From positions 1 through 64,000 of the forward strand of contig JAVJAP010000141.1 in assembly GCA_034770075.1 (NCBI GenBank): 64,000 nt of DNA, given 5' to 3'. The stretch comes from Aralia elata. Lineage: Eukaryota; Streptophyta; Magnoliopsida; Apiales; Araliaceae. The notes beneath the pieces were generated by a model. The model had not been told where the DNA came from. It saw only the letters and a program-made list of their open reading frames with translations, and ran no database searches. The position numbers and the translations under genes were made by a program. Shown here piece after piece: positions 13,427 to 23,069 of the stretch (within the stretch, counting starts at the first letter, position 1; each line of letters starts with the position of its first letter).

Positions 13427-13715
13427 GATGGTGTCTCTGTCGGAGCCGGTTTCTCGTCGCCGGTCATCCATCTCGTGATCGCCGGTTATCGTCGCCGGTC
13501 GCTACGTTCATGTCGGGGGCCGGGTAATCGTCCGCGGTGTCACCCATCTCGTACCCCCCGGTGATTCGTTTTCGCCGGGGTTTTTGGTAATCTGTCGGAG
13601 CCGAGATTTATCGTCGCCGGTCTTCCCTATTATCTCGTGCCTACGGGTTATCGTACGCCGGTCGCTCGTTCCCTGATCGGGGCCGGGGTACACGTCGCCC
13701 CCGGTATCACCCCTC

Positions 13716-14600
13716 GCGTAAACTTTTCCACGTTACACACGTCAAATGGCTGCAGGGAAGCCACAGGTTGGGGGCCCACCAAGGCGCCCCCGGCCGCCAG
13801 AATGGATCTGCGGCCTGCCCCGCAGGAACCAACTGCGGCCAAGATCGGGCTTATACGCCGCCGTTCCTGCCTTCCAGAACTGTTCACTTTCCCCTTACCA
13901 ACTCCCCACATATTTTTCTTTTCCCCACTATACGCTCGATTTAATGCTTGTTCGCACGGGCTAATACGTCGAATTTAATCCCAACTGTTCCTTCACAACA
14001 CTGATTATTCCGGTACGCGATAGAACTAACCCGCACCACGGGGACCCCCACCTACTAGGCCCCCGGTTCCCATTTACCCTTTCCTATCAATGTTCTTACT
14101 ATACATTATATGCCTATATTGCATTGTTTAGAGGCGTACACCTGTTAAGCTTACCCACCGTTGCAATGACATCGCATAACCATCATCATATTACCAGCCT
14201 AAGTAATCCCTATGTGCGCCCCTACTTAAAAAGATCCATATCGCGACTCCCCCCATCTGTTATATCCCTTACACAGCAAGAGCCACCCCACGCCTCTACA
14301 TAGATGTAACTTACCCATCAGTCACTGCACAAATTACCCACTGTAAGAGGCCATTTGCTTGAAGGAGAACACGTTTGGCTAAATCGCCTGCGCAGATGTT
14401 CAATTTTACCCCAACCGGCACTATATTCTGCCGACTTTTTTTTTTTTATTAAATTTTTTATATAATTTTTTTTGATTATTTTTTTTTTTTGCATCATGAT
14501 GCCTTAATCCTCTGAAGAGCCTTGAAATTTACCGAATGCTTCAATCACACATAACACTTTTCACAACGGAACAACATACCTTCTTTCCTCGCCCGTTCTC
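13716..14600. other. Element B 3' region, no feature seen
   Basis: Moderately C-rich sequence between the minisatellite and the possible antisense gene. The open frames are short and overlap on both strands without recognisable motifs. A T-rich patch lies at 14431-14490. I see nothing functional here. Confidence 0.4.
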
Positions 14601-17600
14601 TTACCCAGGCTCTGGCTCGAGATGCGCCCAGTAGCTCCTACCGCCATACCTCGGACAGGGGTGCGTGTTGCGCTCGTCGTAGGGCTTCACCCACTCCTGT
14701 TCCTCCTCGGACCCGATCAGACTACGTCGTTTTGACGGTATAGGCTATGTTCTTCGTCCTGGTCATCCGGACCGTTGAGGAGGCTGTCCCTCCGGAGGTT
14801 AGCGGCAGAGGGGCCATCCTCCAGCACCACCGGCCTCACAGTCTACTCATTCGGCTCCTTCTGGCGCCTTTGCTGCAGTCACCCGATTCTTTGGGTCCGG
14901 GATCTCAAATTTTCGTCACCCTTCAGCATTGCTCTCGTGGCTAACGACGGTATTATTATCAGCTCTCTTCCGCTTTCCACTCCTCACTTTCTCCATTCTC
15001 CTTTTATCTCCGATTGACCCCATTAGTGATTGCCCCAGGTACCCGAGATTCCCCCACGCCGCGGGGTAACTGTTTCCATTTATTAGTCTACCGCACCATC
15101 TACTCCCAATCCGCGCGCCCCATGCCCAGTGATGTATCGGGCGATGGAGGCATTCTACCAGGGCTATCCCGCCATTTTCTTCATCTATCATCCACCCCCG
15201 CCAGTGCCCCCTGGGGTAACATGTAGGGCTTTATCCGAGCGCTGGTTCCACCAGACGGACAGTCTCTTATTCATCTCCCTCGCCTGCGAGGGGTCGCTTG
15301 CTTGACCCCATCGGGACTGGAGGTACTAATACTGGCGGGTTGAGTTCACCGGGTCCCCAGCATCCCCTAGGATCTATGATAATCCACTCCTGTGGGAGGT
15401 CCGGAGCATTATGCTGGGCTTCGCTGCTGAGAGGCCCGCGGTCCATTACGGCCCGCAGTATCCGACTCTGGTGCCTTGGCTGTTGATGCTAAACGTCGGG
15501 GGCTCTCTATGCGATGCCCATTCCGAGCGGATCGGGGTACCCGCGGACATTCTACTCCGCCGCTTGTTTCCATGACGAACCCATGAGGGGTTGTTTCCTA
15601 GGGAACAAGCTCTCCCTCCCCACCATCCCCATTTCAGCGTCGTAGGGAGCGGGTGAGAGACGTTGGGATCGCCATCAGTGACTATGCGACTGGGGGTCCT
15701 TCACCTTTGCCTTAATTTTCCCTCACACGGCATTGCGCCCTACGCGCCTCGGGACAAGGGACAGGCACTGGATGCCTGGCATCGGTTTTACCACTTTCTG
15801 CTGGTGAGTCCCTTCCCCCTCTTCCTATTACTTGTATTTCTTTTTCCTTTCATCCTTTTCTGTATTTTGATAGTGACTCATGCCTTGCCTTGTTCCTATT
15901 CACAGTTCTGGGCTTCCACGAAGGCGGGGGCTGCCCCCCATGTCCTGGAGGGCCTCTCACTACTCTTTTTTTTGGGCCCGGACACCTAATCCTCGGGGGG
16001 TCGGCGATGGCCAATCAACAGTACTCTGGAGATGACGGTCCCCGATGTTCGGGGCCAGTCCTTTTTGCCACATTTGTCTGATATTTCCAGCTGGAGCTTG
16101 ATCCACGGCTGCCGACGTCGTCTGGATTCCCTACACCTAGATCTTCCGAGGCATTTTTGACTGTGGGGTTTGCCTGACGGGCCATCCTTCCCGGCCCGGA
16201 GTTCGAGCTTTCCACCCGTCGCCTCACTTTGGCAGCGGGGCCGGGGGGGGGGGACGGGTGTTGGAGGCTGGGTGATGTAATCTGGGACGGGAAGGCGCCG
16301 CTATTCAGATGCGTCACTGGGGAGATCCGGCATCCCCGCACTCCCTTTCTTTCCACTACCTTATATCTGGCCGCTTGGATTCTCAGCCTTCAGCTGTGCA
16401 GATCATGCTTGTCCGGGGAGGGTACTGGTCGGATGCTTTTCCACCAGAGGTCCCCACTTATGAGTGATGCATTCCCGTACATGGTGGGTGCCCCCCGTTA
16501 CCCATCCGGTGATCCCTCAAGGACTCGGGCCACTTCTCTTCCTTGGAAGGACATTGGTTTCCCAGGCTCCCGGTGGACGATATGACCGATTGGGCTGCCT
16601 GTGTTCGGACCCCTACCCACGCCTGAGCATGATCGGCCATCAGTCTTGACCCGTCAGGTAGGATCTGTTGATCGCTGTTTATTCGGGGGTTGGGCCGGGC
16701 CCCCGGGGAGGCATTACACCTACGATCCTGACGGTTGGCAGGTTATGATGGCAGGCCCGAGTTCAACGGATTGCCACAGCGCATCCCTCCATCCCTGATA
16801 TGAACCTTTGGTCCTCCTGAGCTCGACGACTCCAGGGAATCAGTTCGAGGAATCCTGCTTTCTTAGACGATTACTGATTTTATTTAGACCAGGATAGGAT
16901 AGGATCCTTTTGTATCGGCACCTGCTTTAGATTTCTTTTTCATTTTTGCACTATTTACTGAATCTCATTTATTTATTTGATGCACAGTTTCTCTTTTTCA
17001 TTTTTTTGGAATTCACATGTTTGTTTTATTTAACTGTATGATGCATGCTTTTTTTATTTTATGGATAGAGATATGACCCATGTACAGTCCTTTTTGATAC
17101 TATTTTTTCCACAGATGTCGTCCTCGGTTGGTGCGTGGTTCAAGTTTGGAGTCCATTCCTCCCACAGGGTTTTGGTTGGCAGGCCTCTTCCGTTGGTTGG
17201 ACAAGTTTTCTGCCGGCAGACAGGATTATCGCAAGTGGTCTTTTGGGACATTCTTGGTCCTTACTGACCTTCCATGGTGCCAGCGGGCTTCGTTGGATGG
17301 TCTTCTGAGGTAGTGGGCCCCTGCCCGTCAGGTGTTTAGGTTAGGGACAGTAGAGCTGACCCCCCTCCCTTGGAGGAGTATGCTCGCTTTACCGGCTTGT
17401 CGTTGGGCGGCCCTTGGGCTAGGGTCACAGTTGGGATCCATGCGCGTAGTCAATTCTTGACTTTCAGGGTTTGCGAAGGGCTGTTCTGTCGCCGGTGATC
17501 ACATCAAACCATTATGGGTTCCCTTCAGTTCTTGATTGACCGATTTGGCTCACCTGACAGTTTTCCGTCTTTTCCTCAGTGATTGTTCCAGTCCTGTCCG

Positions 17601-18700
17601 AGGAGCGCTGGGACGCCTTGAGATGTGGGCGTTCCTGATGGCCTGTGTCATCTCTAGTTCTGTACTTGCCTGCAGGGTCCGATCATTTGGACATGCGGGG
17701 TTGTTGCGGCCGTTAGGGCCCTTCAGGAGGATCACAACCATTCTCCCCATGATATTGGCGGATACCTATATGTCGGCCACATATTGCCAGTCCTTCCGAG
17801 GGAGATTCTTCAGAGGGAGTTCGACCTTATTGTATGTGTGGTTTCATTGAGCCATCTCAGCCCCATCGGCTACTTCCGTCGCCAAGGGTTTTTGCTTCAG
17901 CCATGACATAACCACGCAGTTTTCGCTTCGCCCCCCCCCCCCCCCCCCGCTCCCCCCCCCCCCCGCGAGTTGTACTGATGTGGCCTCCTGGACATACTTA
18001 TTGTCTATCATTGAGGACCACCTTTCAACTATTGGTTTACTTCGGGCTATTGGCTCCTTCATGAGCTTCTTGGACTCCTGTGCCTGGCATGGATTTCATT
18101 CCCATTGCTGGGTTAAGCGGGTGTGACGACCTATCATCCCCTGGCGGTTATGGGGCAAGTTTGATCAGACACAGGATTTACACCCCTTCGCGGGTGCAGC
18201 CGCCATACCGATTCCTTCTATCATCCTGTACAGAGAGGGTTCTATTGCAGGTTTACGCGCTTTAGGATCGTCGCAGGGATCTTTGCCGTACATAGTGCGA
18301 GGCTGTTCACATTCAGACATTTGGCCTACGCACAGTGGTTTGCGGGGAGACCTGGATTTCGGCTTTAGCTTGAGTCGGGCTTGGGGCCTTTTTTGATGAC
18401 TCTGGAGTGATGTTCACAGAAGATACCACAGACCATTTCCATCTCAGCCGAATTCCTGCCCCGAGTCGGGTCGCTGAGGTTTCCCGATTCCGCCTGGCCC
18501 TGAGTACTACTGAAGCCGAGAGGTGATGCTGCCCATGCCGGAGAGAGATGAGGCCATGCGGGCTAGAGATTGCTGCCATTGCTGAGAGAGAGGCCATTGT
18601 TTTTCAGAACCAGGGCAGTGGTAGATGCTCATTTTGGGTACTGTCAGCCGAGCTACTGCTTTACTGGATCGTATTTGATATGATGGGGCTAGCAGATTGC
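14600..18700 (+). pseudogene. Possible antisense gene remnant in the 3' region of element B
   Basis: This 4 kb is richer in GC and codon-like on the plus strand, opposite to the element's own genes. Tat-clade elements such as Grande and Retand are known to carry antisense ORFs between integrase and the 3' LTR, some related to the plant mobile domain. Here plus-strand stretches such as ALSERWFHQTDS (about 15230) and LLWEVRSIMLGFAAERP (about 15380-15430) read like protein. Splice-like borders occur at about 15805 (GTGAGT) to 15905 (T-rich then CAG) and near 17114 (TTTTTTCCACAG). No frame is longer than about 120 codons and the sequence is full of indels, so membership in the plant mobile domain family is only a guess. 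Confidence 0.3.
17934..17967. repeat. Third poly-C tract
   Basis: Thirty-one C with one G-C-T interruption, of the same style as the tracts in the minisatellite, inside the possible antisense gene. Probably a consensus artefact. Confidence 0.6.
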
Positions 18701-19575
18701 AGGAGATGCTGATTTGCTTCCAGATCTATCCACCACACTGTCCTTCCTGCTTCGGCTAGTTTCAGATTTTGTAGATTATTTTATTTCCTGCATAGACTAT
18801 GTTGGTTTCATCAGTTATTGAAAGAGAATTCTTGTTATAAAACGACTTATATATATAGACATGCATTTTAAATTTAGTCATTTTCCCCTTTTGTCGCATC
18901 ATTGCCATCCATTGGATCATCTTTTTTATACCAACTGACCATGATTTTGACATTTCGCCTTCTTTCTTTCCTCCAAGAGCTTGATGGAGATTTGACAGAT
19001 ATTGCCGCACACCTTTTGATTTCGTCGGATTGAATCTCAGATTTTGGATAACTGTTTGGGTTGGATCAGGGTGGTATGTATTCTGGGAATGTAACTGGTT
19101 TGGCCGATAGATGTTGGTTTCGGGAAGGTTTTTGAGGGTGTAGGAAGGTTTTATCTGGCTTATCGGAAAATTGGGTTTTGGTTAGGGATAAAGGATTATT
19201 TTTTTTAAAGGATCGGACCGTGCCATGATGGCTTGCCTACGTACCCCAACATGTTGGGCGTGAGATCACGGTCCTACGTAGTTCGCTCTCAGGGGAAAAA
19301 GGAACTGATGAATTTTAAGCGTAGAAACCGCTTCACCGAGTACAGAATTGAGGGGTTGTGGAAAATTACCTCACCATCACATTTCTTGCAATATGAGGGC
19401 CCCTCCGGATAGCACTTTTCTTGATCACAAATTGGCCCTTCCCAGTTCGGGGCAAAACTTCCCCTTGGCCTCGTCTTGACAAGGCAATTGACTCTTTTTT
19501 AGCACCAGATCATTTTCCTTGGAAATTTCCGAGGTCTGATCCTTTTGTCGTTGATGGATCGGGGAAGATCCTCTG
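18700..19575. other. Element B spacer after integrase, with palindrome cluster
   Basis: No ORF can be supported. The stretch carries an ordered set of palindromes at 19237-19281: CTACGTA, then the 14 bp perfect palindrome CCCAACATGTTGGG at 19245-19258, then CTACGTAG at 19274-19281. It is the border between the element's sense genes and the possible antisense gene, so it may hold regulatory or 3'-end signals. Confidence 0.5.
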
Positions 19576-19579
19576 TTGA

Positions 19580-20290
19580 TTATAGTCTGGGGGGGCCGTG
19601 CCAAATAGCAGCCACCCTCCTTTCATCAATTAGGGCCAATTGGTCGTATCGGCTTTGCATCCAATCCTCCTCGCTTATCTGAGCATCGATCACTATTCTG
19701 AGGGATGCCATCTCAACTTTAACTGGCAGGACAGCCTCCATTCCATATACCAAGGCGTAAGGGGTTGCCCCTGTGGAAGTACGCGTTGACGTTCGGTAGG
19801 CTAGCACGGTGAGGGGTAACAAATCCGGCCATCCCCCGATGATTAGCAGACATTTTTGCCATGATCTTCTTGATGTTCTTATTGGCAGCCTCCACTGCCC
19901 CATTTCATCTTAGGACGGTAAATGACGGAATTGAGATGCTTGATCTTGAACTGGTCACACAGTTCCTTCATGAGGGCGTTGTTTAAATTCTTGGCATTGT
20001 CGGAGACCACAACCTCAGGTTGCCCATATCGGCAAATGACATTATTCCTGATGAAGTTGACGATGACCTCCTGAGTGACTTTGGGGAAAGAGGCTGCCTT
20101 CTACCCATTTGGTGAAATAATCGATCATGACGAAGATGAATCGGTGCCCGTTGCTTGCTTTGGGCTCTATTGGTCCGATTACATCCATTCCCCACATTGA
20201 AAATGGCCAGGGGGAGGTCATACAGTGCAGTTCGTTGGGAGGTGTATGGATCACATTACGTGCGCCTGACATTGATAACATCGCTTGACA
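19580..20290 (-). pseudogene. Tat-type integrase (core and C-terminal part), frameshifted
   Basis: The minus strand at 20042-20281 encodes PFSMWGMDVIGPIEPKAS followed by FVMIDYFTKWVE, the start of the integrase catalytic core with its first Asp. At 19920-20040 further frames give VVVSDNAKNLNN, which supplies the second Asp. At 19580-19903 the block LTVLAYRTSTRTSTGATP with YGMEAVLPVKVE closes the core, as in Tat elements. The enzyme would insert element cDNA into chromosomes. At least two frameshifts separate the pieces; one falls in the RPKM..G.VEAAN-like block at about 19890-19920, which holds the catalytic Glu. The zinc-binding amino-terminal part should lie at 20290-20400 but I did not see clear HHCC residues. 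Confidence 0.85.
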
Positions 20291-20399
20291 TGATCATCGC
20301 AATCGGCCCTCAGTGTTAACCAATTAATGCCCTGTCCTCAAGATCTTTTTGGCCAGCATCGGTCCACTCATATGTGGCCCACACACCCCGCCATGGATT

Positions 20400-20990
20400 T
20401 CATTCATTAATCCTTTGGGATTGCGTTTCGTCTACGCATTGCAACAGTCCCAACCCGGCATCCCTTTTGTAAAGTGAATCGCCACTCAGGTAAAACTTCA
20501 TCGCCATCTTTTGAATTCTCATCCTTTCAGTCCGATTTGCCTGATCGGGAAGGGATCTGTCTCTCAAATATTCCCTTATGTCGTGATACCAGGGCTGCCT
20601 CGTCAACACCACCTCGTTTGATAACACTGCCACATTTTCCTCATATGCCGGGGCATTCTGTACGGTGATCTCAATCTGTGGACTGTCCCTACTCTTGATC
20701 ACGTGGATTAAGGAAGCCAAAGTCGCCAATGCATCGGCAAAATCATTTCGTCCCCGAGGAATATGGCGGAAGGCGATATCTTCGAACTCTTGCACAAGCT
20801 GGGTGACACAACGATGGTATGGAAGTAACCGAAGCTCCTTAGTGTTGTATACCCCGATTGCTTGTCTGATTACCAATTCTGAATCCCCGAACACCGCTAG
20901 TCTTTTTACTCCCATGTCACGGGCCAATCGGAGTCCCAATATACAACCCCTCGTATTCAGCGGTGTTGTTCGAATTGCTGAAACGAAGTT
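20400..20990 (-). pseudogene. Archaeal-type (second) RNase H domain of element B
   Basis: A 179-codon minus-strand frame (20400-20939) contains LAVFGDSELVIRQ, then LRLLPYHR, FEDIAFRHIPRGRNDFADALATLAS. These match the extra RNase H domain that Tat-clade gypsy elements carry between the ordinary RNase H and integrase; the Asp residues in GDSELV and NDFADA are at catalytic positions of that fold. The start of the domain continues in another frame to about 21000 (the G-A-G-A-W-like codons near 21030 belong to it). It presumably helps remove RNA primer or template. It follows the retroviral-type RNase H at 21250-21660 on the coding strand and precedes integrase. Confidence 0.8.
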
Positions 20991-21249
20991 TAGTGGCCAC
21001 GGGGTATTGTTCTCCGGTGATAGAGACTAGGACCGCTCCAGGCTCCTGCCCCCTCGGCATTCATGGCAACCATCAAAATACAGCTTCCAGAATTGTCCCT
21101 CGTTATCACAGTTTTCGCGCGATACCCAAAAATAATATCCTCGCCCGGGAGAGGAGTTTCTAACGGCTCCATCCCTCCTGCCGGGGCCTCGGCCAATTGA
21201 TCTGCAATTCCCTGCCCTTTCATGGCCTTCTGGGTCACGTACACCATGT

Positions 21250-21660
21250 CAAACTGTTGTAAAATTAACTGCCATCTTGATAATCGGACAATTCAGCATG
21301 GGCCTTTCAAAAATATATTTCAGGGGATCCATTCTTGATATCAGGTACGTCGTATGCCCATGGAGGTAGTGCTGTAATCTCCCTGCAGCCCAGGCCAGAG
21401 CACAACAGGTTCTTCTCAATGGGAGTGTAATTCTGCTCACATTGGCTAAATCTTTTGCTGAGGTAATAGATGGCCTGCTCTTTTCCCGCCTCTTTTTTCT
21501 GTCCCAACATACATCCCATCGCAATGGCATTTACCGATATATACATAAACAGAGGGATCCCCATCCTTCGGGGGGGTACCAGCACTGGTGCTTCAGTCAA
21601 CTGTTTCTTAATGGTCTGAAACGCCCTCTGACATTGCTCATTCATTCTTGGGACACCCCT
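21250..21660 (-). pseudogene. Retroviral-type RNase H of element B, frameshifted
   Basis: The minus strand at 21307-21645 encodes QRAFQTIKKQLTEAPVLVPP, then MGCMLGQ, AIYYLSKRFSQCEQNYTPIEK. This is the RT connection plus RNase H block of gypsy elements, in which the Tyr-Leu-Ser-Lys and the Glu of the Y-x-x-I-E-K motif are typical. A frame change at about 21420 shifts the remainder, which continues the family pattern (Leu-Ala-Trp-Ala) in a second frame. It lies directly downstream of the RT on the coding strand. Confidence 0.8.
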
Positions 21661-21689
21661 TTTCTTAACAGTTTTAAAAATCGGTTCAC

Positions 21690-22480
21690 ATGTTAGTCGT
21701 CAAGTGGGATATAAAACGGCTGATGAAGTTTATCCTCCCGAGGAATCCTCTTATCTCCTTTTCTGTGTGAGGTGCCGGCATATCCACCAATGGCCTTAAT
21801 CTTTGCTGGGTCCAACTCAATGCCCCGATCATCTAACCAGGAATCCCAAGAGCTTGCCTGACTGCTACTCCGAAAGCACACTTGGCTGGATTGAGTTTCA
21901 GATTATACTTTCTGAGCCGATCGAATAGCTTTTTTGAGATGAGTTATATGATCGGACTCTACCTTCGATTTCACAATAATGTCATCCACGTAGACCTCTA
22001 TCTCCTTGTGCATCATATCGTGGAACAAGGCCATCATGGCTCTCTGATAAGTAGCCCCCGGCATTTGTGAGACCGAAAGCCAGTCGTCTATAACAGAAAG
22101 TGCCCCAAGGGGTGATGAATGCGGTCTTTTCCCGATCTTCCTCTGCCCACCATTATCTGGTGATACCCCGCGAAGCAGTCCACAAAAGAGTACATCTCGT
22201 ACTGGGGCCGTGTTATCCACCAGGATGTGTATGAAAGGCACGGGAAGTGTATCCTTGAGACTGGCCTTGTTTTAGATCTCTGTAGTCTACGCATACCCTC
22301 ACCTTTCCTCCAGGTTTAGCCACTGGGACCACATTGGATAGCCATTCCGGGTAAGTGGACACCCATAATGATTCCCGCCCTGAACTGTTTGATGATCTCT
22401 TCCTTCACTTTTAAGCTCCACTCAGGATTTCAACTTTCTTAGTTTTCTGCTTGACAGGCCCTAAAACCCTCCTTGATGGG
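21690..22480 (-). pseudogene. Reverse transcriptase of element B, frameshifted
   Basis: Spread over at least five minus-strand frame segments. The catalytic block VYVDDIIVKS is at about 21965-21995. GATYQRAMMALFHDMMH lies just upstream at about 22005-22060. A CFAGYHQIMV block lies at about 22155-22185, and VRVCVDYRDL-like codons at about 22270-22300. Downstream, GIELDPAKIKAI at about 21785-21820 is the thumb-proximal block. All are standard gypsy RT elements in the right order. The small indels every 100-200 bp may be decay or residual sequence error; the Gag-protease frame next door is clean. Confidence 0.85.
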
Positions 22481-23069
22481 TAACCGGGGTGCACCCACAA
22501 TGTCGGTGTGGACAATCCGATCATATCCTCGTGCGACCAGGCAAAGAACATCCTCATATTGGCTTAGTAACTCAATTATTTCTGCTTTTTGGCTGGGGGT
22601 AAGGTCTGTCCCTATCTTGAGTTCTTTTGGATTGTCACGGGTTCCGATATCTATAGTGATGGTTTTTGGTCCAAATTGGGTTTGGGTTTATCTCTTTCGA
22701 CCCATCCTTTGATTCTCATCAGGTGCGTCGTCCGTAATCTGTCTCGTCTTGCTCAATGCCCATTAAATCGAAATCCAGGCTCAATGTCAAAAATCATAAT
22801 CACCATTCAAATCTGAAAGATCGTTTGTTAGGCAAGGAATACTCAAATTGGTACACCTGACATAAAACAAAGTACTTGTCATATATATAAATCATTTTTC
22901 ACGACGATCGCAATTTCAAATAACACGAAGAAATGACACAATTATGCAGAAAATAAAATAACAACAAAATAAAACTTCTTCATTCCCCCATCCTCTAGGG
23001 TTAACCACCCTGACGTCGAGCTTTACCCTTGTTTGGATATCACTGGTTTTTGGGTCCAATTATCGATGG
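22481..23069 (-). other. Linker between protease and RT of element B
   Basis: No long frame and no recognised motif. In Tat elements the protease-to-RT linker is long and weakly conserved, which fits this position. An AT-rich patch lies at 22840-23000. Confidence 0.5.

Larger units (their letters stand above)
12450..13715. repeat. ~155 bp GC-rich minisatellite in the 3' region of element B
   Basis: About eight copies of a unit near 155 bp. Each begins with GTCGGAGCCGGTT or a variant (about 12546, 12772, 12932, 13082, 13240, 13438, 13593) and is built from about four ~38 bp subunits sharing CCGGTTATCGTCGCCGGTC. Subunits alternate between CATCTCGTGATCGCCGG, GTCGGGGCCGGG and CATCTCGTACCCCCCGG forms. 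Copies differ mainly by small indels and by two poly-C expansions. The array lies between the PPT and integrase, outside any domain. All open frames across it are repeat shadows. Confidence 0.88.

Noticed and set aside
12433..13564. Several 80-156 codon Pro-, Gly- or Arg-rich frames on both strands
   Set aside because: They follow the ~155 bp minisatellite and the poly-C tracts; overlapping frames are open on both strands because of composition.
12450..13715. CRISPR-like array
   Set aside because: Units are contiguous ~38/155 bp repeats without unique spacers, in a plant retrotransposon.
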